DNA of 64,000 nt. Origin: DYJB01 sp963777165. GTDB lineage: Bacteria > Chloroflexota > Anaerolineae > Anaerolineales > E44-bin32. Below are positions 7,501 to 16,091 of the stretch, in pieces. Both the position numbers and the translations under genes were made by a program. The stretch covers positions 49,375 through 113,374 of the forward strand of contig CAVZPO010000012.1 in the NCBI GenBank assembly GCA_963777165.1. Reading direction: 5' to 3'. Each line of letters begins with the position of its first letter. Position 1 is the first letter of the stretch. The notes beneath the pieces were generated by a model. It was not told the DNA's origin and searched no databases. It worked only from the letters and a program-made list of their open reading frames with translations.

Positions 7501-9342
7501 TCAGTCCGGACTGGAGGTGTCGGACTCCTGTCCGCCCTCGGGTGTGCTCTTGGGTGCAGGCGCCGGCGGGGCTTCCTGGGTCAGGTAGCGCAGCAGGATG
7601 GAGGGCGCCTCAGGATGGTCGATATGCAGGGCGTGATCGTAGTCGCCGGCGACGACAGGCTTCTCGAAGCGGACCGGCCGGCGCACACCGAACAGGTCCC
7701 AGAAGCGGGAGACCGCCTGAAGGACCTGGTAGCGGTACTCCTGCATCTTCAGCGACTGCCACTCAACGATGGACGCCATCCCGCCCTGGACACGGGCCTT
7801 TGTCCGAACGATTCGGAAGATGGCCTCCGGGTCGCGGAATCCCATCGGCGCTACCAGCAATCCATGGGCCGTGAGGATCAACAACGAGAATGTGATCAGC
7901 ACAACCCAGCCGCCCTCCGACCACTTGCCCACGATCTGGCCGACGAAGACCAAGGCGGCCAGGAACCGGCGGCCAGGCGGCCGCGCCGCGCACCCCAAAC
8001 GTGCGGCTCGCGCCGGTGTCAGTGTGCAGGATGTGCTGACGGATGGCCAGGCCCATGACCATGATCGGCATGAAGACGCCCACGCCGTAGTACGGGACGG
8101 CGAGCGTCGTCTGCCCACGAACGACGAACTGGATCAAGACCGCGGCGATGAAGCCCGCCGTCACCGATCGGGTGAACGTCCCGCCCTTGTTGCGGTAGAC
8201 GACAATCTCGGGAATCTCGCCGATGGCGACGTCGCGCCAGGCCGTCGCCTGCAGGTCCTGGAAGGCGGTCATCGAGGCGAAGGCCAGCAGAGCAACGGCC
8301 AGGATCTGATAGGACCAGAAGAGGAGGATCCCCCCGGGGATCTGGCTGAATCCAATGAACGCCAGATTACCGACTAGCGACCGGCCGAGGGTGCCGTCAA
8401 ACACATTGAAGCGGATGGCGAAGGACGCCAGGAAGAACGTGGTCACGCCGCCGTAGAACAGGAAGCGAGGTCTGCACCACTCGGCCGATGCCCGACTTGC
8501 CGCTGTAGAAGTTCCACAAGGCGCGAAGGCGGGGCAGGTGCTTCTTTCCCCAGCGCACCAGGGAGAAGTCCTCGTCCTTGACGAACTGGATCCCATTCGA
8601 CATCGCCTCCAGCCCGCTCAGCGCGACCATGCCCTTCATGGAGGCCGTCAGCAGGTGGTACAGCGCCTGTCCCAGGCTCGTGGCGGACTGGACGGCTCCT
8701 CATGGCGGCAGCGCGGCGACGCCCTGCGAACTGGCCAGGACCAGCCCGATGGCCATGGTCACGGTGAGCAGGACGAAGATACCCAGCGGCGGTGAAGACC
8801 ACCTGGGCCGACTCACCGCGGCCGCGGATCGTGAGATACCAGGTGATGGCGGCCAGGGCGGCGCCCATGGCAAATCGGCAGAACCACTGGATGGAGTAGG
8901 CGTTGGTGATCGAGAGCAGCTGTCGACGCCCGAGAGCGTCGAGACGACGATGGTGAGGACGTAGTCCTGGATCAGCACCACCGCCACGATCAGGCTCAGT
9001 CCGGGTGACAGGTAGCGCATCGAGGCGGTGTACGATCCACCGCCCTCGTTGAAGATACCCAGGGAGTACATGTACAAGCGCACCAAAGACGAAGTTGGCC
9101 AGTGCGATGACGGCCACGGCGATGTAGCCGTACTTCTGCAGCCCGTAGGGGTGCAGCGCCCCCATCATCTCGCCGGTGGCGTAGAAGAAGGAAGTGAAGT
9201 AGTCGACGCCAAAGAGCGCTACGGCCGCCAGAAGGCCAATCTGGCCGGCGCCGTGGACCAGCGCATCTTCCTGCTTCTCGCGCGGCGCGGCTCTCCAGGC
9301 CAGGACGATGAACACGAGCAGCAGGCCAATGGAAAGCAGCAT
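7501..9342 (-). pseudogene. KimA-like K+ permease, copy 1, broken by about seven frame changes
   Basis: Fragments in all three frames line up end to end with the intact copy at 10753-12546. They run from MLLSIGLLLVF and GVDYFTSFFYATGE (9342 to about 9075), through IFNEGGGSYTASMRYL and IQDYVLTIVV, then VALSGLEAMSNGIQF and VPYYGVGVFMPIMVMG, to a C-terminal tail ending at 7501. Breaks fall near 9075, 8930, 8790, 8700, 8480 and 7990. Copy 2 beside it is intact and copy 3 has one break, so this density looks like decay, though a locally bad assembly is possible. The K+-site Asp-Tyr pair is still readable. Confidence 0.75.
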
Positions 9343-9355
9343 CGAGGGGCTGGTC

Positions 9356-10516
9356 CTAGGCGCCGGGGCGTCGGCGAGGCGCAGGTTCGGCGAACGCCTG
9401 CAGGAGCAAATCGAGTTCCTCGATCAGGTGCCGGCGAGTCGACGGATCCAGGCGCGTGTCCTGCGCCACCTTGGCGGACTCCTCGCGGGCGGCGCGCACG
9501 ACAAACGCCGGCACGAACATGATCCGGCCGGTGGGGATGACTTCGAAGTCGTGCGTCTTCATTTCGAGCGTCTGGTCATCAAAGAAAGGCAGGCTAAGGC
9601 TCAGCCCACGATTCAGGTCGTCCCGCTCGGCACGGCTCTTGATCGTCTGGATGATTTCGCGCGTCTCAAAGCGCGACAGAGCGCGCCCTTGATTCACCAG
9701 CTGGCCCAGCATCCCGTATCGCTTCGTCTGGTAGTCCTCGTCTGCCACCATGTACGGGGCCAACCCGACGGCCGCGTGCAAGATCCCGAGATAGCGCTGC
9801 ATCGAGGCCACATGGGCCTCCGCCTCGGCGACCGAGCCCACGAGCAGATGATCCTGGTCGTCGAAAGCCACCCACTGAGGCAGGTAGAAGCGCAGCGCGG
9901 CCGGCACGTACGGGACCTGCAGCTCGCCACGGCCGGCATCCGCCTGCCCCTCTTCAGCGATCGCATCGGTCGCCTGGGTGATGGCTGAGACAACCTCCAG
10001 AGCATCCCCGGTCGGAATCGAAGGGATGCCTTCGCCGTCATGCGTGACGTATCGGACCGAACGCCCGGAGGGAAGCATCGCATGGATCAAGTGACGGGCT
10101 GTAGCGTGACGTACCAGGCTGCCCGACACCGCCACCGACAGAAGGGGGGACTGCTCGAGCTCGGAGAAGCGCTGGCGAATGGCCAGGCGCGTGTCGACCC
10201 TGGTCAGCCGGTCCATCAACCCGCCGATCAGCTGTTCGCGAGCTTCGGGAGGTACGGGCTGCGGCTTAGCCTCGGTCCCGGTGCTCGGCTGGGTGACCAC
10301 CTGGTCTGGCAAGGTGAATCGCACCTGTGGCGGGCGTTCGAGTGCAGACTGCGCCAGTTGAGTTGCCTGCGCCTGCAGAAAATGCTGCACCATCCGCGGC
10401 TGAGCTGAGAAGAGCGATTCGCGCTCCTCGAGCTCCCGCCGAAGATGGCTGGCGGGGTCGGGGGAATCTCCCCCGGGCACCGACGTTCCACCCCACGATC
10501 CTGTTCTATCAGTCAT
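9356..10516 (-). CDS. KimA accessory family protein, long form (copy 1)
   Basis: 386 residues of unknown function. The last 110 or so (LNRGLSLSLPFFDD, then VIPTGRIMFVPAFVV, then STRRHLIEELDLLLQAF) match the two short proteins at 12590-12994 and 15007-15399, each found just upstream of a KimA-like permease. This copy adds about 270 N-terminal residues not present in the others, with a predicted helical start (LEERESLFSAQPRMVQHFL) and no signal peptide or membrane helix. ATG 10516 is preferred; GTG 10549 is possible. It ends 13 bases before the broken permease copy. Role as permease regulator or partner is inference from position only. Confidence 0.7.
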   Translation of the reverse strand: MTDRTGSWGGTSVPGGDSPDPASHLRRELEERESLFSAQPRMVQHFLQAQATQLAQSALERPPQVRFTLPDQVVTQPSTGTEAKPQPVPPEAREQLIGGLMDRLTRVDTRLAIRQRFSELEQSPLLSVAVSGSLVRHATARHLIHAMLPSGRSVRYVTHDGEGIPSIPTGDALEVVSAITQATDAIAEEGQADAGRGELQVPYVPAALRFYLPQWVAFDDQDHLLVGSVAEAEAHVASMQRYLGILHAAVGLAPYMVADEDYQTKRYGMLGQLVNQGRALSRFETREIIQTIKSRAERDDLNRGLSLSLPFFDDQTLEMKTHDFEVIPTGRIMFVPAFVVRAAREESAKVAQDTRLDPSTRRHLIEELDLLLQAFAEPAPRRRPGA

Positions 10517-10752
10517 CAGGCACCATCTCGGCCCTTGGGTTGTTGTCACGCCGATGCGCGGGGGTCCGTGTGTCGTTCACGCGAGCCCTCCCCGCGTACG
10601 GTGCAGAGGCGCCCGGCGGGACGTCGTCCAGGGAAAGGCACTAAGCGGTAAGTTTACCCGAAATCATGCCCGCACGGAATCGACGGACGACCGCCTTGGG
10701 GTGGTGGTTCGTCGGTCCCCGGCGCAGCCAGGCCCGCGGGAGCTCTCGGCCC
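10517..10752. other. Gap between accessory gene 1 and permease copy 2
   Basis: About 235 bases. An imperfect GC-rich hairpin lies near 10681-10715, just past the permease stop, and could limit read-through into accessory gene 1. No other feature is clear. Confidence 0.3.
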
Positions 10753-12546
10753 CTATCGGAGGGCGTCGGTCTCGACGGGTTCAGGAGGGTTGACCGGCTC
10801 CAGGAAGGGGAGCAACATCGAGGGAGCATTCGGGTCATCGACATGCAGGGCGTGGTCGTAGTCCCCGGCCGCAGCGGGTCTCTCAAACCGGACGGGCCGG
10901 CGAACGCCGAACAGTTCCCAGAAGCGGGCGAATGCCTGCAGGATTTCGTAGCGATACTCCTGCATCTTCAGAGACTGCCATTCGACGATTGAGGCCATGC
11001 CGCCCTGCACCCGTGCCTTCTCACGCACAATGCGGAAGATCTGCTTCGGTTCTCGAAATCCAATGGGCGAGACGAGGATCCCGTGCGCGGTCAGCACAAG
11101 CAGCGAGAAGGAGATCAGGACGACCCAGCCGCCCTCCGCCCACTTGCCTGCAATCTGTCCCACGAAGACGAAGGCCGAGAGTCCGGCGGCGAACGCCGCA
11201 CCGGCTGCCCCCCAGGTGCGCCGCCGGCCGGTGAAGGTCGCCAGGATGTGCTTGCGGATGGCCAACCCCATGACCATGATCGGCATGAAGACGCCGACGC
11301 CATAGTACGGCACCGCGAGGGTCGTGCGCCCGCGGACGACGAGCATGATCAGCACGGCGGCGATGAAGGTGATGGTCACCGAGCGGGTGAAGGTCCCGCG
11401 CCGGTCGCGGAAGATGATCACCTCGGGGATCTCGCCGATCGCAACGTCGCGCCACTCGGTCGCCTGCGCATCCTGCAACGCCGTCATCGAGGCGGCCGCC
11501 AGCAACGCCACAGCCAGGATCTGATAGATCCAGAACAACAGCGTCCCGCCCGGCACCTGGGTGAATCCAATGAACGAAAGATTGCCGACGAGCGAACGCC
11601 CGAACGTCCCATCGAAGACGTTGAAATGCAGCGAGAAGTAGGTCAGGAACAACGTAGTCGCCGAGCCGTAGAACAGGAAGGCCGTCTGCACCACGCGACC
11701 GATCCCCGACTTCCCGCTGTAGAACATCCACAGCCATTGCAGGCGCGGCGCATGCTGCTTGCCCCATCGCACCAATTTGAAGTCCTCATGCTTGAAGAAC
11801 TGAATCCCGTTGGAGACCGCCTCCAAACCGCTGAGGGCGACGATGCCCTTCATCGTCGCAGTGAGCATGTGATACAGCGCTTGCTGGACGCTGGGGTGCT
11901 CCACGATCTCGACCGGCGCCGGCGGCACGCCTCGGCCGAGGGCCGTGAACAGGCCGACGGCCATCACGACCGTCAACTCCACGAACAATCCCAGGAGGAT
12001 GAAGGTGATGAAGGACGATTCGCCCCGGCCGCGGATCGTCATATACCATGTGATGGCGGCCAGGCCGGCGCCGATCATGAAGTGCCAGGCCCAGTTGCGG
12101 CCGTACAGGTTGAGGATCGACAACAGTTGGTCCCCGCCGGAGAGCGCCGAGACGACGATCGTCAGCGTGTAGTCCTGGATCAGAACCACGGCCACCACCA
12201 GGCTCAATCCCGGCGTCAGGTAACGCATGGAAGCCGTGTAGGATCCGCCGCCTTCGTTGAAGATACCGATGGCGAACAGATACAGCGCACCGAACACGAA
12301 GTTGGCCAGGGCGATGAAGGCCACGCCGATATAGGCGTACTTCTGCAGCCCGTATGGGTGCAGCGAACTCATCAGCTCGCCGGTGGCATAGTAGTACGAG
12401 GTGAAATAGTCGACTCCGAAGAGCGCCACCGCCGCGAGCAAGCCAATCTGGCCCGCGCCGTGAATGTGCGCATCTTCGGCGCGCTCCCGCGGCGCCGCTT
12501 TCCATGCCAGGAAGATGAAGACGATCAACAACCCCAGAGAAAACAT
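10753..12546 (-). CDS. KimA-like APC-superfamily potassium permease, copy 2 (intact)
   Basis: 597 residues, about 11-12 membrane helices plus an 80-residue cytoplasmic tail. Segments match the Bacillus subtilis K+ importer KimA (YdaO) as I recall it: GVDYFTSYYYATGEL against its SSDALSSVAYGTE, GGGSYTASMRYL against GGGAYIVSKENL, IQDYTLTIVVSALSGGD against VDYILTVAVSISAGTD, and VALSGLEAVSNGI against ALTGVEAISNAI. Asp46 and Asp125-Tyr126 would correspond to KimA Asp36, Asp117 and Tyr118, residues reported at its K+ site. Proton-coupled K+ uptake is therefore the likely role. The tail (QGGMASIVEWQSLKMQEYRY) is conserved in all three copies. Accessory gene 2 ends 43 bases upstream. Confidence 0.85.
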   Translation of the reverse strand: MFSLGLLIVFIFLAWKAAPRERAEDAHIHGAGQIGLLAAVALFGVDYFTSYYYATGELMSSLHPYGLQKYAYIGVAFIALANFVFGALYLFAIGIFNEGGGSYTASMRYLTPGLSLVVAVVLIQDYTLTIVVSALSGGDQLLSILNLYGRNWAWHFMIGAGLAAITWYMTIRGRGESSFITFILLGLFVELTVVMAVGLFTALGRGVPPAPVEIVEHPSVQQALYHMLTATMKGIVALSGLEAVSNGIQFFKHEDFKLVRWGKQHAPRLQWLWMFYSGKSGIGRVVQTAFLFYGSATTLFLTYFSLHFNVFDGTFGRSLVGNLSFIGFTQVPGGTLLFWIYQILAVALLAAASMTALQDAQATEWRDVAIGEIPEVIIFRDRRGTFTRSVTITFIAAVLIMLVVRGRTTLAVPYYGVGVFMPIMVMGLAIRKHILATFTGRRRTWGAAGAAFAAGLSAFVFVGQIAGKWAEGGWVVLISFSLLVLTAHGILVSPIGFREPKQIFRIVREKARVQGGMASIVEWQSLKMQEYRYEILQAFARFWELFGVRRPVRFERPAAAGDYDHALHVDDPNAPSMLLPFLEPVNPPEPVETDALR

Positions 12547-12589
12547 GGCTACAACCCAATTTCCAACAAGGACATTCGCTGAGCCAGCA

Positions 12590-12994
12590 TCAGTTGCGGA
12601 AGGCGTCGGCTAGCCGCTCGAGCGCTTCGAGCATATGCTGCCTTGTGCTCTCGCTGATGCCGGACACCCGCCGGATGGCGGCGGCCTCGCGTTCGCACGC
12701 CAGCACGACAAAGGCCGGCACGAAGAGGACGCGCCCTCGCGGCACCACGATCATTCTGTGGTGGCGCAGTTCGAGCGCCACGTCATCGAAATACGGAAAG
12801 CGCAGCGACATGCCCCTGTTCAGCTGACCACCAGCGGCCCGCCGCCGGACTTCGGCGACGAGCTCTTCGGTCCCCAGTCGCGCAAGCTCGCGACCAGCGG
12901 CGATCGAGGCAGAGATGCCTTCGCCGATCTCCTGGCCAACGGTCGGCGTCAGCCAGGCTGGTCGGGATGCAGTGTCCGTTTGGACAGCGGTCAT
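12590..12994 (-). CDS. KimA accessory family protein, short form (copy 2)
   Basis: 134 residues, soluble, unknown function. It shares with copies 1 and 3 a C-terminal core: LNRGMSLRFPYFDD, an Arg-rich step, VVPRGRVLFVPAFVVLA, then a helix with STRQHMLEALERLADAF. The start is the ATG at 12994, with GGAGGAG 7-11 bases before it. It lies just upstream of the intact permease and reads the same way, so co-expression is expected. A paralogue stands in the same place before each permease, so a role in assembling or gating the permease is the simplest idea; none is demonstrated. Confidence 0.72.
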   Translation of the reverse strand: MTAVQTDTASRPAWLTPTVGQEIGEGISASIAAGRELARLGTEELVAEVRRRAAGGQLNRGMSLRFPYFDDVALELRHHRMIVVPRGRVLFVPAFVVLACEREAAAIRRVSGISESTRQHMLEALERLADAFRN

Positions 12995-13118
12995 CGCTTC
13001 GCTCCTCCGCCGCTGCCCGGCTCCCGGGATCGTCACCCGCAGACGGAATCGGGCGCGGTTGAGTCCTCGCCGCGCGCTTTGGATGCGTGCTGCGCCGGGC
13101 GGGCTAACGTAATCATCG

Positions 13119-13146
13119 CCACTCTACCGTGTGGGAGTTAGGTCAC
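13119..13146 (-). promoter_or_regulatory. Possible promoter upstream of accessory gene 2
   Basis: On the minus strand, TTGTGA (13146-13141) and TAGAGT (13124-13119) are spaced 16 bases apart. This would give a leader of about 115 bases before the ATG at 12994. The match to consensus is moderate. Confidence 0.35.
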
Positions 13147-13159
13147 AATAAAGATGGTG

Positions 13160-13194
13160 TCCAGTCGCATAAAGGACAAATAAAGGCGACTGGA
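13160..13194 (-). promoter_or_regulatory. Hairpin with conserved loop upstream of accessory gene 2
   Basis: A 9-bp perfect stem, TCCAGTCGC (13160-13168) with GCGACTGGA (13186-13194), encloses a 17-base loop. The loop contains AAGGACAAATAAAG (plus strand, 13172-13185). The same 14-mer with one change recurs at 15567-15580 upstream of accessory gene 3, at nearly the same distance from the start codon. It may be an RNA structure or an operator. Confidence 0.45.
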
Positions 13195-13204
13195 TTGTGA
13201 GGGG

Positions 13205-14987
13205 CTAGTCCCGATCGGCCGTTTCGGGCGTGACTGTTGTCGTCAGGTACGGCGCCAGGAGGGACGGAGCATTGGGATCGTCGACATGCAGTGCGTGGTC
13301 GTAGTCCCCAGCCGGAATGGGTTCGGGAGGAAGCGGCCGGCGCACGCCGAAGATCTCCCAGAAGCGGGAAAGCGAGGTGAGAAGATGATAGCGGTACTCC
13401 TGCATCTTCAGCGACTGCCACTCGACGATCGAGGCCATGCCGCCGCGGACGCGGGCTTTCTCCCTCACGATACGATGGATCTGCGGAGCATCGCGGAACC
13501 CAATGGGCGAGAGCAGGAGGATGTGAGCCGTTGAAATGAGCACAGTGAAGGTCAGCAGACGGATCCACCCGCCCTCTTCCCACTTACCGATGATCTGGAA
13601 GACGAAGATGAAGGTCGACAGCAATCCGGCGAGGCCCGCGGTCGCCGCGCCCCATGTCCGGCGTCGCCCGGTGAAGTGGGTCAGGAGGTGCTTGCGCACG
13701 GCGAAGCCCATGATGGCGATCGGCATGAACACGCCGATGCCGTAGAACGGCACCGCCACCGACGTCCGCCCGCGCACCAGGAGCATGATTAGCACGGCAG
13801 CGATGAACGTGATGGTCACCGAGCGCGTGAACGTCCCTTGCCGGTCGCGGTAGATGATCCCCTCCGGAATCTCACCGATGGCGACATCGCGCCACTCGGT
13901 CGCCTGCGCATCCTGCAGGGCGGTCATCGAAGCCCCCGCCAGAAGGGCGACCGCCAGGATCTGATAGATCCAGAACAGGAACGTCCCCCCTGGAATCTGG
14001 GTGAATCCGATGAACGCCAGGTTGCCGACCAGCGAGCGGCCGAATGTGCCGTCGAAGACGTTGAAATGGATCGAGAAGTAGGTCAGGAACAATGTCGTCG
14101 TTGCGCCGTAGAAGAGGAAGGAGGTCTGCACCACCCGCCCGATTCCTGACTTCCCGCTGTAGAAGTGCCACAGCCAGTTGAGCTTCGGGGCATGGGACTT
14201 TCCCCACCGCACCAGACCGAAGTCCTCCTGCTTGAAGAACTGGATGCCATTCGAGACGGCCTCCAGGCCGGTCAGGGCGACGATGCCCTTCATGGTGGCG
14301 GTCAACATGTGGTAAGCCGCCTGACGGATCGATGGGTTCTGAATGACCTCGGCGGACGCCGCGGGCACGCCCCGGCCCAAAGCCGTGAACAGCCCGACCG
14401 CCATGACCACCGTCAGCTGGGCGAATACGCCCAACAGGATGAAGGTGATGAAGGAGGAAGTCGCCGCGCCCGCGGATGGTCAGATACCACGTGACAAGCG
14501 CCAGACCTGCGCCGAGCATGAAATGCCAGGCCCAGTTGCGGCCATACAGGTTCAGGATCGAAAGCAGTTGGTCGCCGCCGGAGAGCGCCGAGACGACGAT
14601 GGTCAGGGTGTAGTCTTCGATCAGCACTACGGCGGCCACGAGGCTGAGGAACGGCGTCAGGTAGCGCATCGAGGCAGTGTAGGACCCGCCGCCCTCGTTA
14701 AAGACGCCAATGGCGTACAGGTACAGCCCGCCAAATGCGAAGTTGGCCAGAGCGATGAAGGCCACCCCGATGTAGGCGTACTTCTGCAGCCCGTAGGGAT
14801 GCAGGGCGCTCATCAACTCGCCCGTGGCATAGTAGTAAGAGGTGAAGTAGTCGACCCCGAACAGCGCCACGGCGGCCAGGAGGCCGATTTGTCCAGCCCC
14901 GTGGACATGAGCGTCGGTGGCCCTCTCCCGCGGCGCCAGCCGGTAGGCGAACAATCCGAATACGATCAACAATGCAACGGAGAACAT
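13205..14987 (-). CDS. KimA-like APC-superfamily potassium permease, copy 3 (one frameshift)
   Basis: About 594 residues across one frame change near 14460, between TIRGRG and ILLGVFAQLTVVMAVGLF; the same joint in copy 2 is continuous, so a single-base indel error is likely. Start ATG 14987 (MFSVALLIVFG) matches copy 2. The K+-site candidates Asp46 and Asp125-Tyr126 are kept, with IEDYTL for IQDYTL. The C-terminal tail is conserved. It follows accessory gene 3 by 19 bases. Copies 2 and 3 are close paralogues, suggesting tandem duplication of the accessory-permease pair. Confidence 0.8.
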
Positions 14988-15006
14988 TCGCGTGCCTCGG
15001 AGGTCC

Positions 15007-15399
15007 CTACCGAGCTGACTGGCAGAAGGCCAGCCGAAGCTTTTCCAGCAGCCCGAGCAGATGGCGGCGGGTGGAGTCCGTGAATTGGCGATCCTTACCG
15101 ACCCGTTCGAGCTCACGCTCGGCCGCAATGACCACGAACGCCGGGACGAACAGAATTCGCCCGCGCGGGATCACGGTGAAGTCCCGCCAGCGCATGCTCA
15201 ATTGGCGGTCGTCGTAGTACGGCAGACTCAGGCGGACTCCCCGATCGAGCTGGTGGTTCGCCGCACGCCGCCACAACTCCTCGATCAGCTCATCGACCGC
15301 GTCTTGAGCCAGCGTTCGGCCCCGGGCGACGATATCCTCCCCGGTTGATAGGCCAAGGGGCCATCGGAGGGCCGTTTCCTTAGTCTGTGATTGGTCCAT
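15007..15399 (-). CDS. KimA accessory family protein, short form (copy 3)
   Basis: 130 residues, soluble, unknown function. Shared core: LDRGVRLSLPYYDD, FTVIPRGRILFVPAFVVIAAERE, then DSTRRHLLGLLEKLRLAF. A very strong ribosome site, GGGAGGGAGT, fixes the ATG at 15399; longer frames upstream are not supported. It is the first gene of the leftward island, so the promoter for pair 3 should lie in 15400-15700. The N-terminal 30 residues differ from copy 2, while the PRGR-FVPAFVV block is nearly invariant and is probably the functional core. Confidence 0.72.
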   Translation of the reverse strand: MDQSQTKETALRWPLGLSTGEDIVARGRTLAQDAVDELIEELWRRAANHQLDRGVRLSLPYYDDRQLSMRWRDFTVIPRGRILFVPAFVVIAAERELERVGKDRQFTDSTRRHLLGLLEKLRLAFCQSAR

Positions 15400-15566
15400 C
15401 GCCGACTCCCTCCCCCGTGGGTCGAGCCTCTCGGTCCGCCGTGCCAACCCCTTCCATGCGCTTCGGTCGTGCCGTTGGGGAACCTCGAGCAGACTGAGAC
15501 TGCTCACCGTAGAGCAGTGTTCCACGCGAAGGTTAAGCGGCGACAAGGAAGAGGTCGACTTGCGCT

Positions 15567-15580
15567 AAGGACGAATAAAG
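15567..15580 (-). promoter_or_regulatory. Second copy of the conserved loop motif, upstream of accessory gene 3
   Basis: AAGGACGAATAAAG (plus strand) matches 13172-13185 at 13 of 14 positions. It lies 168 bases upstream of its start codon against 178 for the other. Here too it is flanked by complementary bases (CGCT before, AGCG after), a different stem around the same loop. Confidence 0.45.
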
Positions 15581-15968
15581 AGCGACGGACGCCTGCTGGG
15601 GCGCCCGCCGTTGGTTATGATCGTCATTCCGCGATAGTTAAGCGATACACCCACTGCCAGCGCGCTGGCCTGCCGACGAGGTCCGCAGGCGGCCGTGTTT
15701 GGGCCTGGGTTTCTTGAGAGGTTGGCTCCGGACGCACCCGCCCGGGACCGCGTTGCGCCAAGGCGGTGGCCCTCCGCGTTGGGGAGCGCCCCTTTCAGAC
15801 ATCCCTCACATCGTGCAGCATCGATGGCGCGGCCTTTTTCCGAATACTGCCCAGTGGCGGTCGCGAGTCATCGGGACCGATCCAGCCCTCTGCCGCCCTC
15901 TCCCCGCTGATCCCGCGGCCGGCTTCCGCCGGACTCTTCGGCGGCTGATCTCCTGCTCACCTCGTGAC
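15581..15968. other. Intergenic stretch between divergent transcription units
   Basis: About 390 bases between accessory gene 3 and the promoter of the O-antigen-ligase-like gene. A long plus-strand frame runs through it, but its composition and lack of a start with a ribosome site mark it as non-coding. Promoters of the leftward island should lie here; I cannot pick one with confidence. Confidence 0.4.
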
Positions 15969-15998
15969 TTGCCGAGTGCACTTCAATCGAGATATGAT
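15969..15998 (+). promoter_or_regulatory. Sigma70-type promoter of the O-antigen-ligase-like gene
   Basis: TTGCCG (15969-15974), 18-base spacer, TATGAT (15993-15998). Transcription would start near 16005, about 87 bases before the GTG at 16092. Confidence 0.5.
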
Positions 15999-16091
15999 CT
16001 TCCTGGTGCGCGGCGCGTCATCCCCCGCCACGGCCCGAACATCCGCCCGTCTCGCCGCCCAGGCCGAGAACGGCCGGCGAAGGAGCTGCAG

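Noticed and set aside
15400..15700. Cyclic di-AMP (ydaO) riboswitch ahead of the KimA island
   Set aside because: None of the long conserved blocks of that riboswitch could be found by eye on either strand; only the short loop motif is shared.
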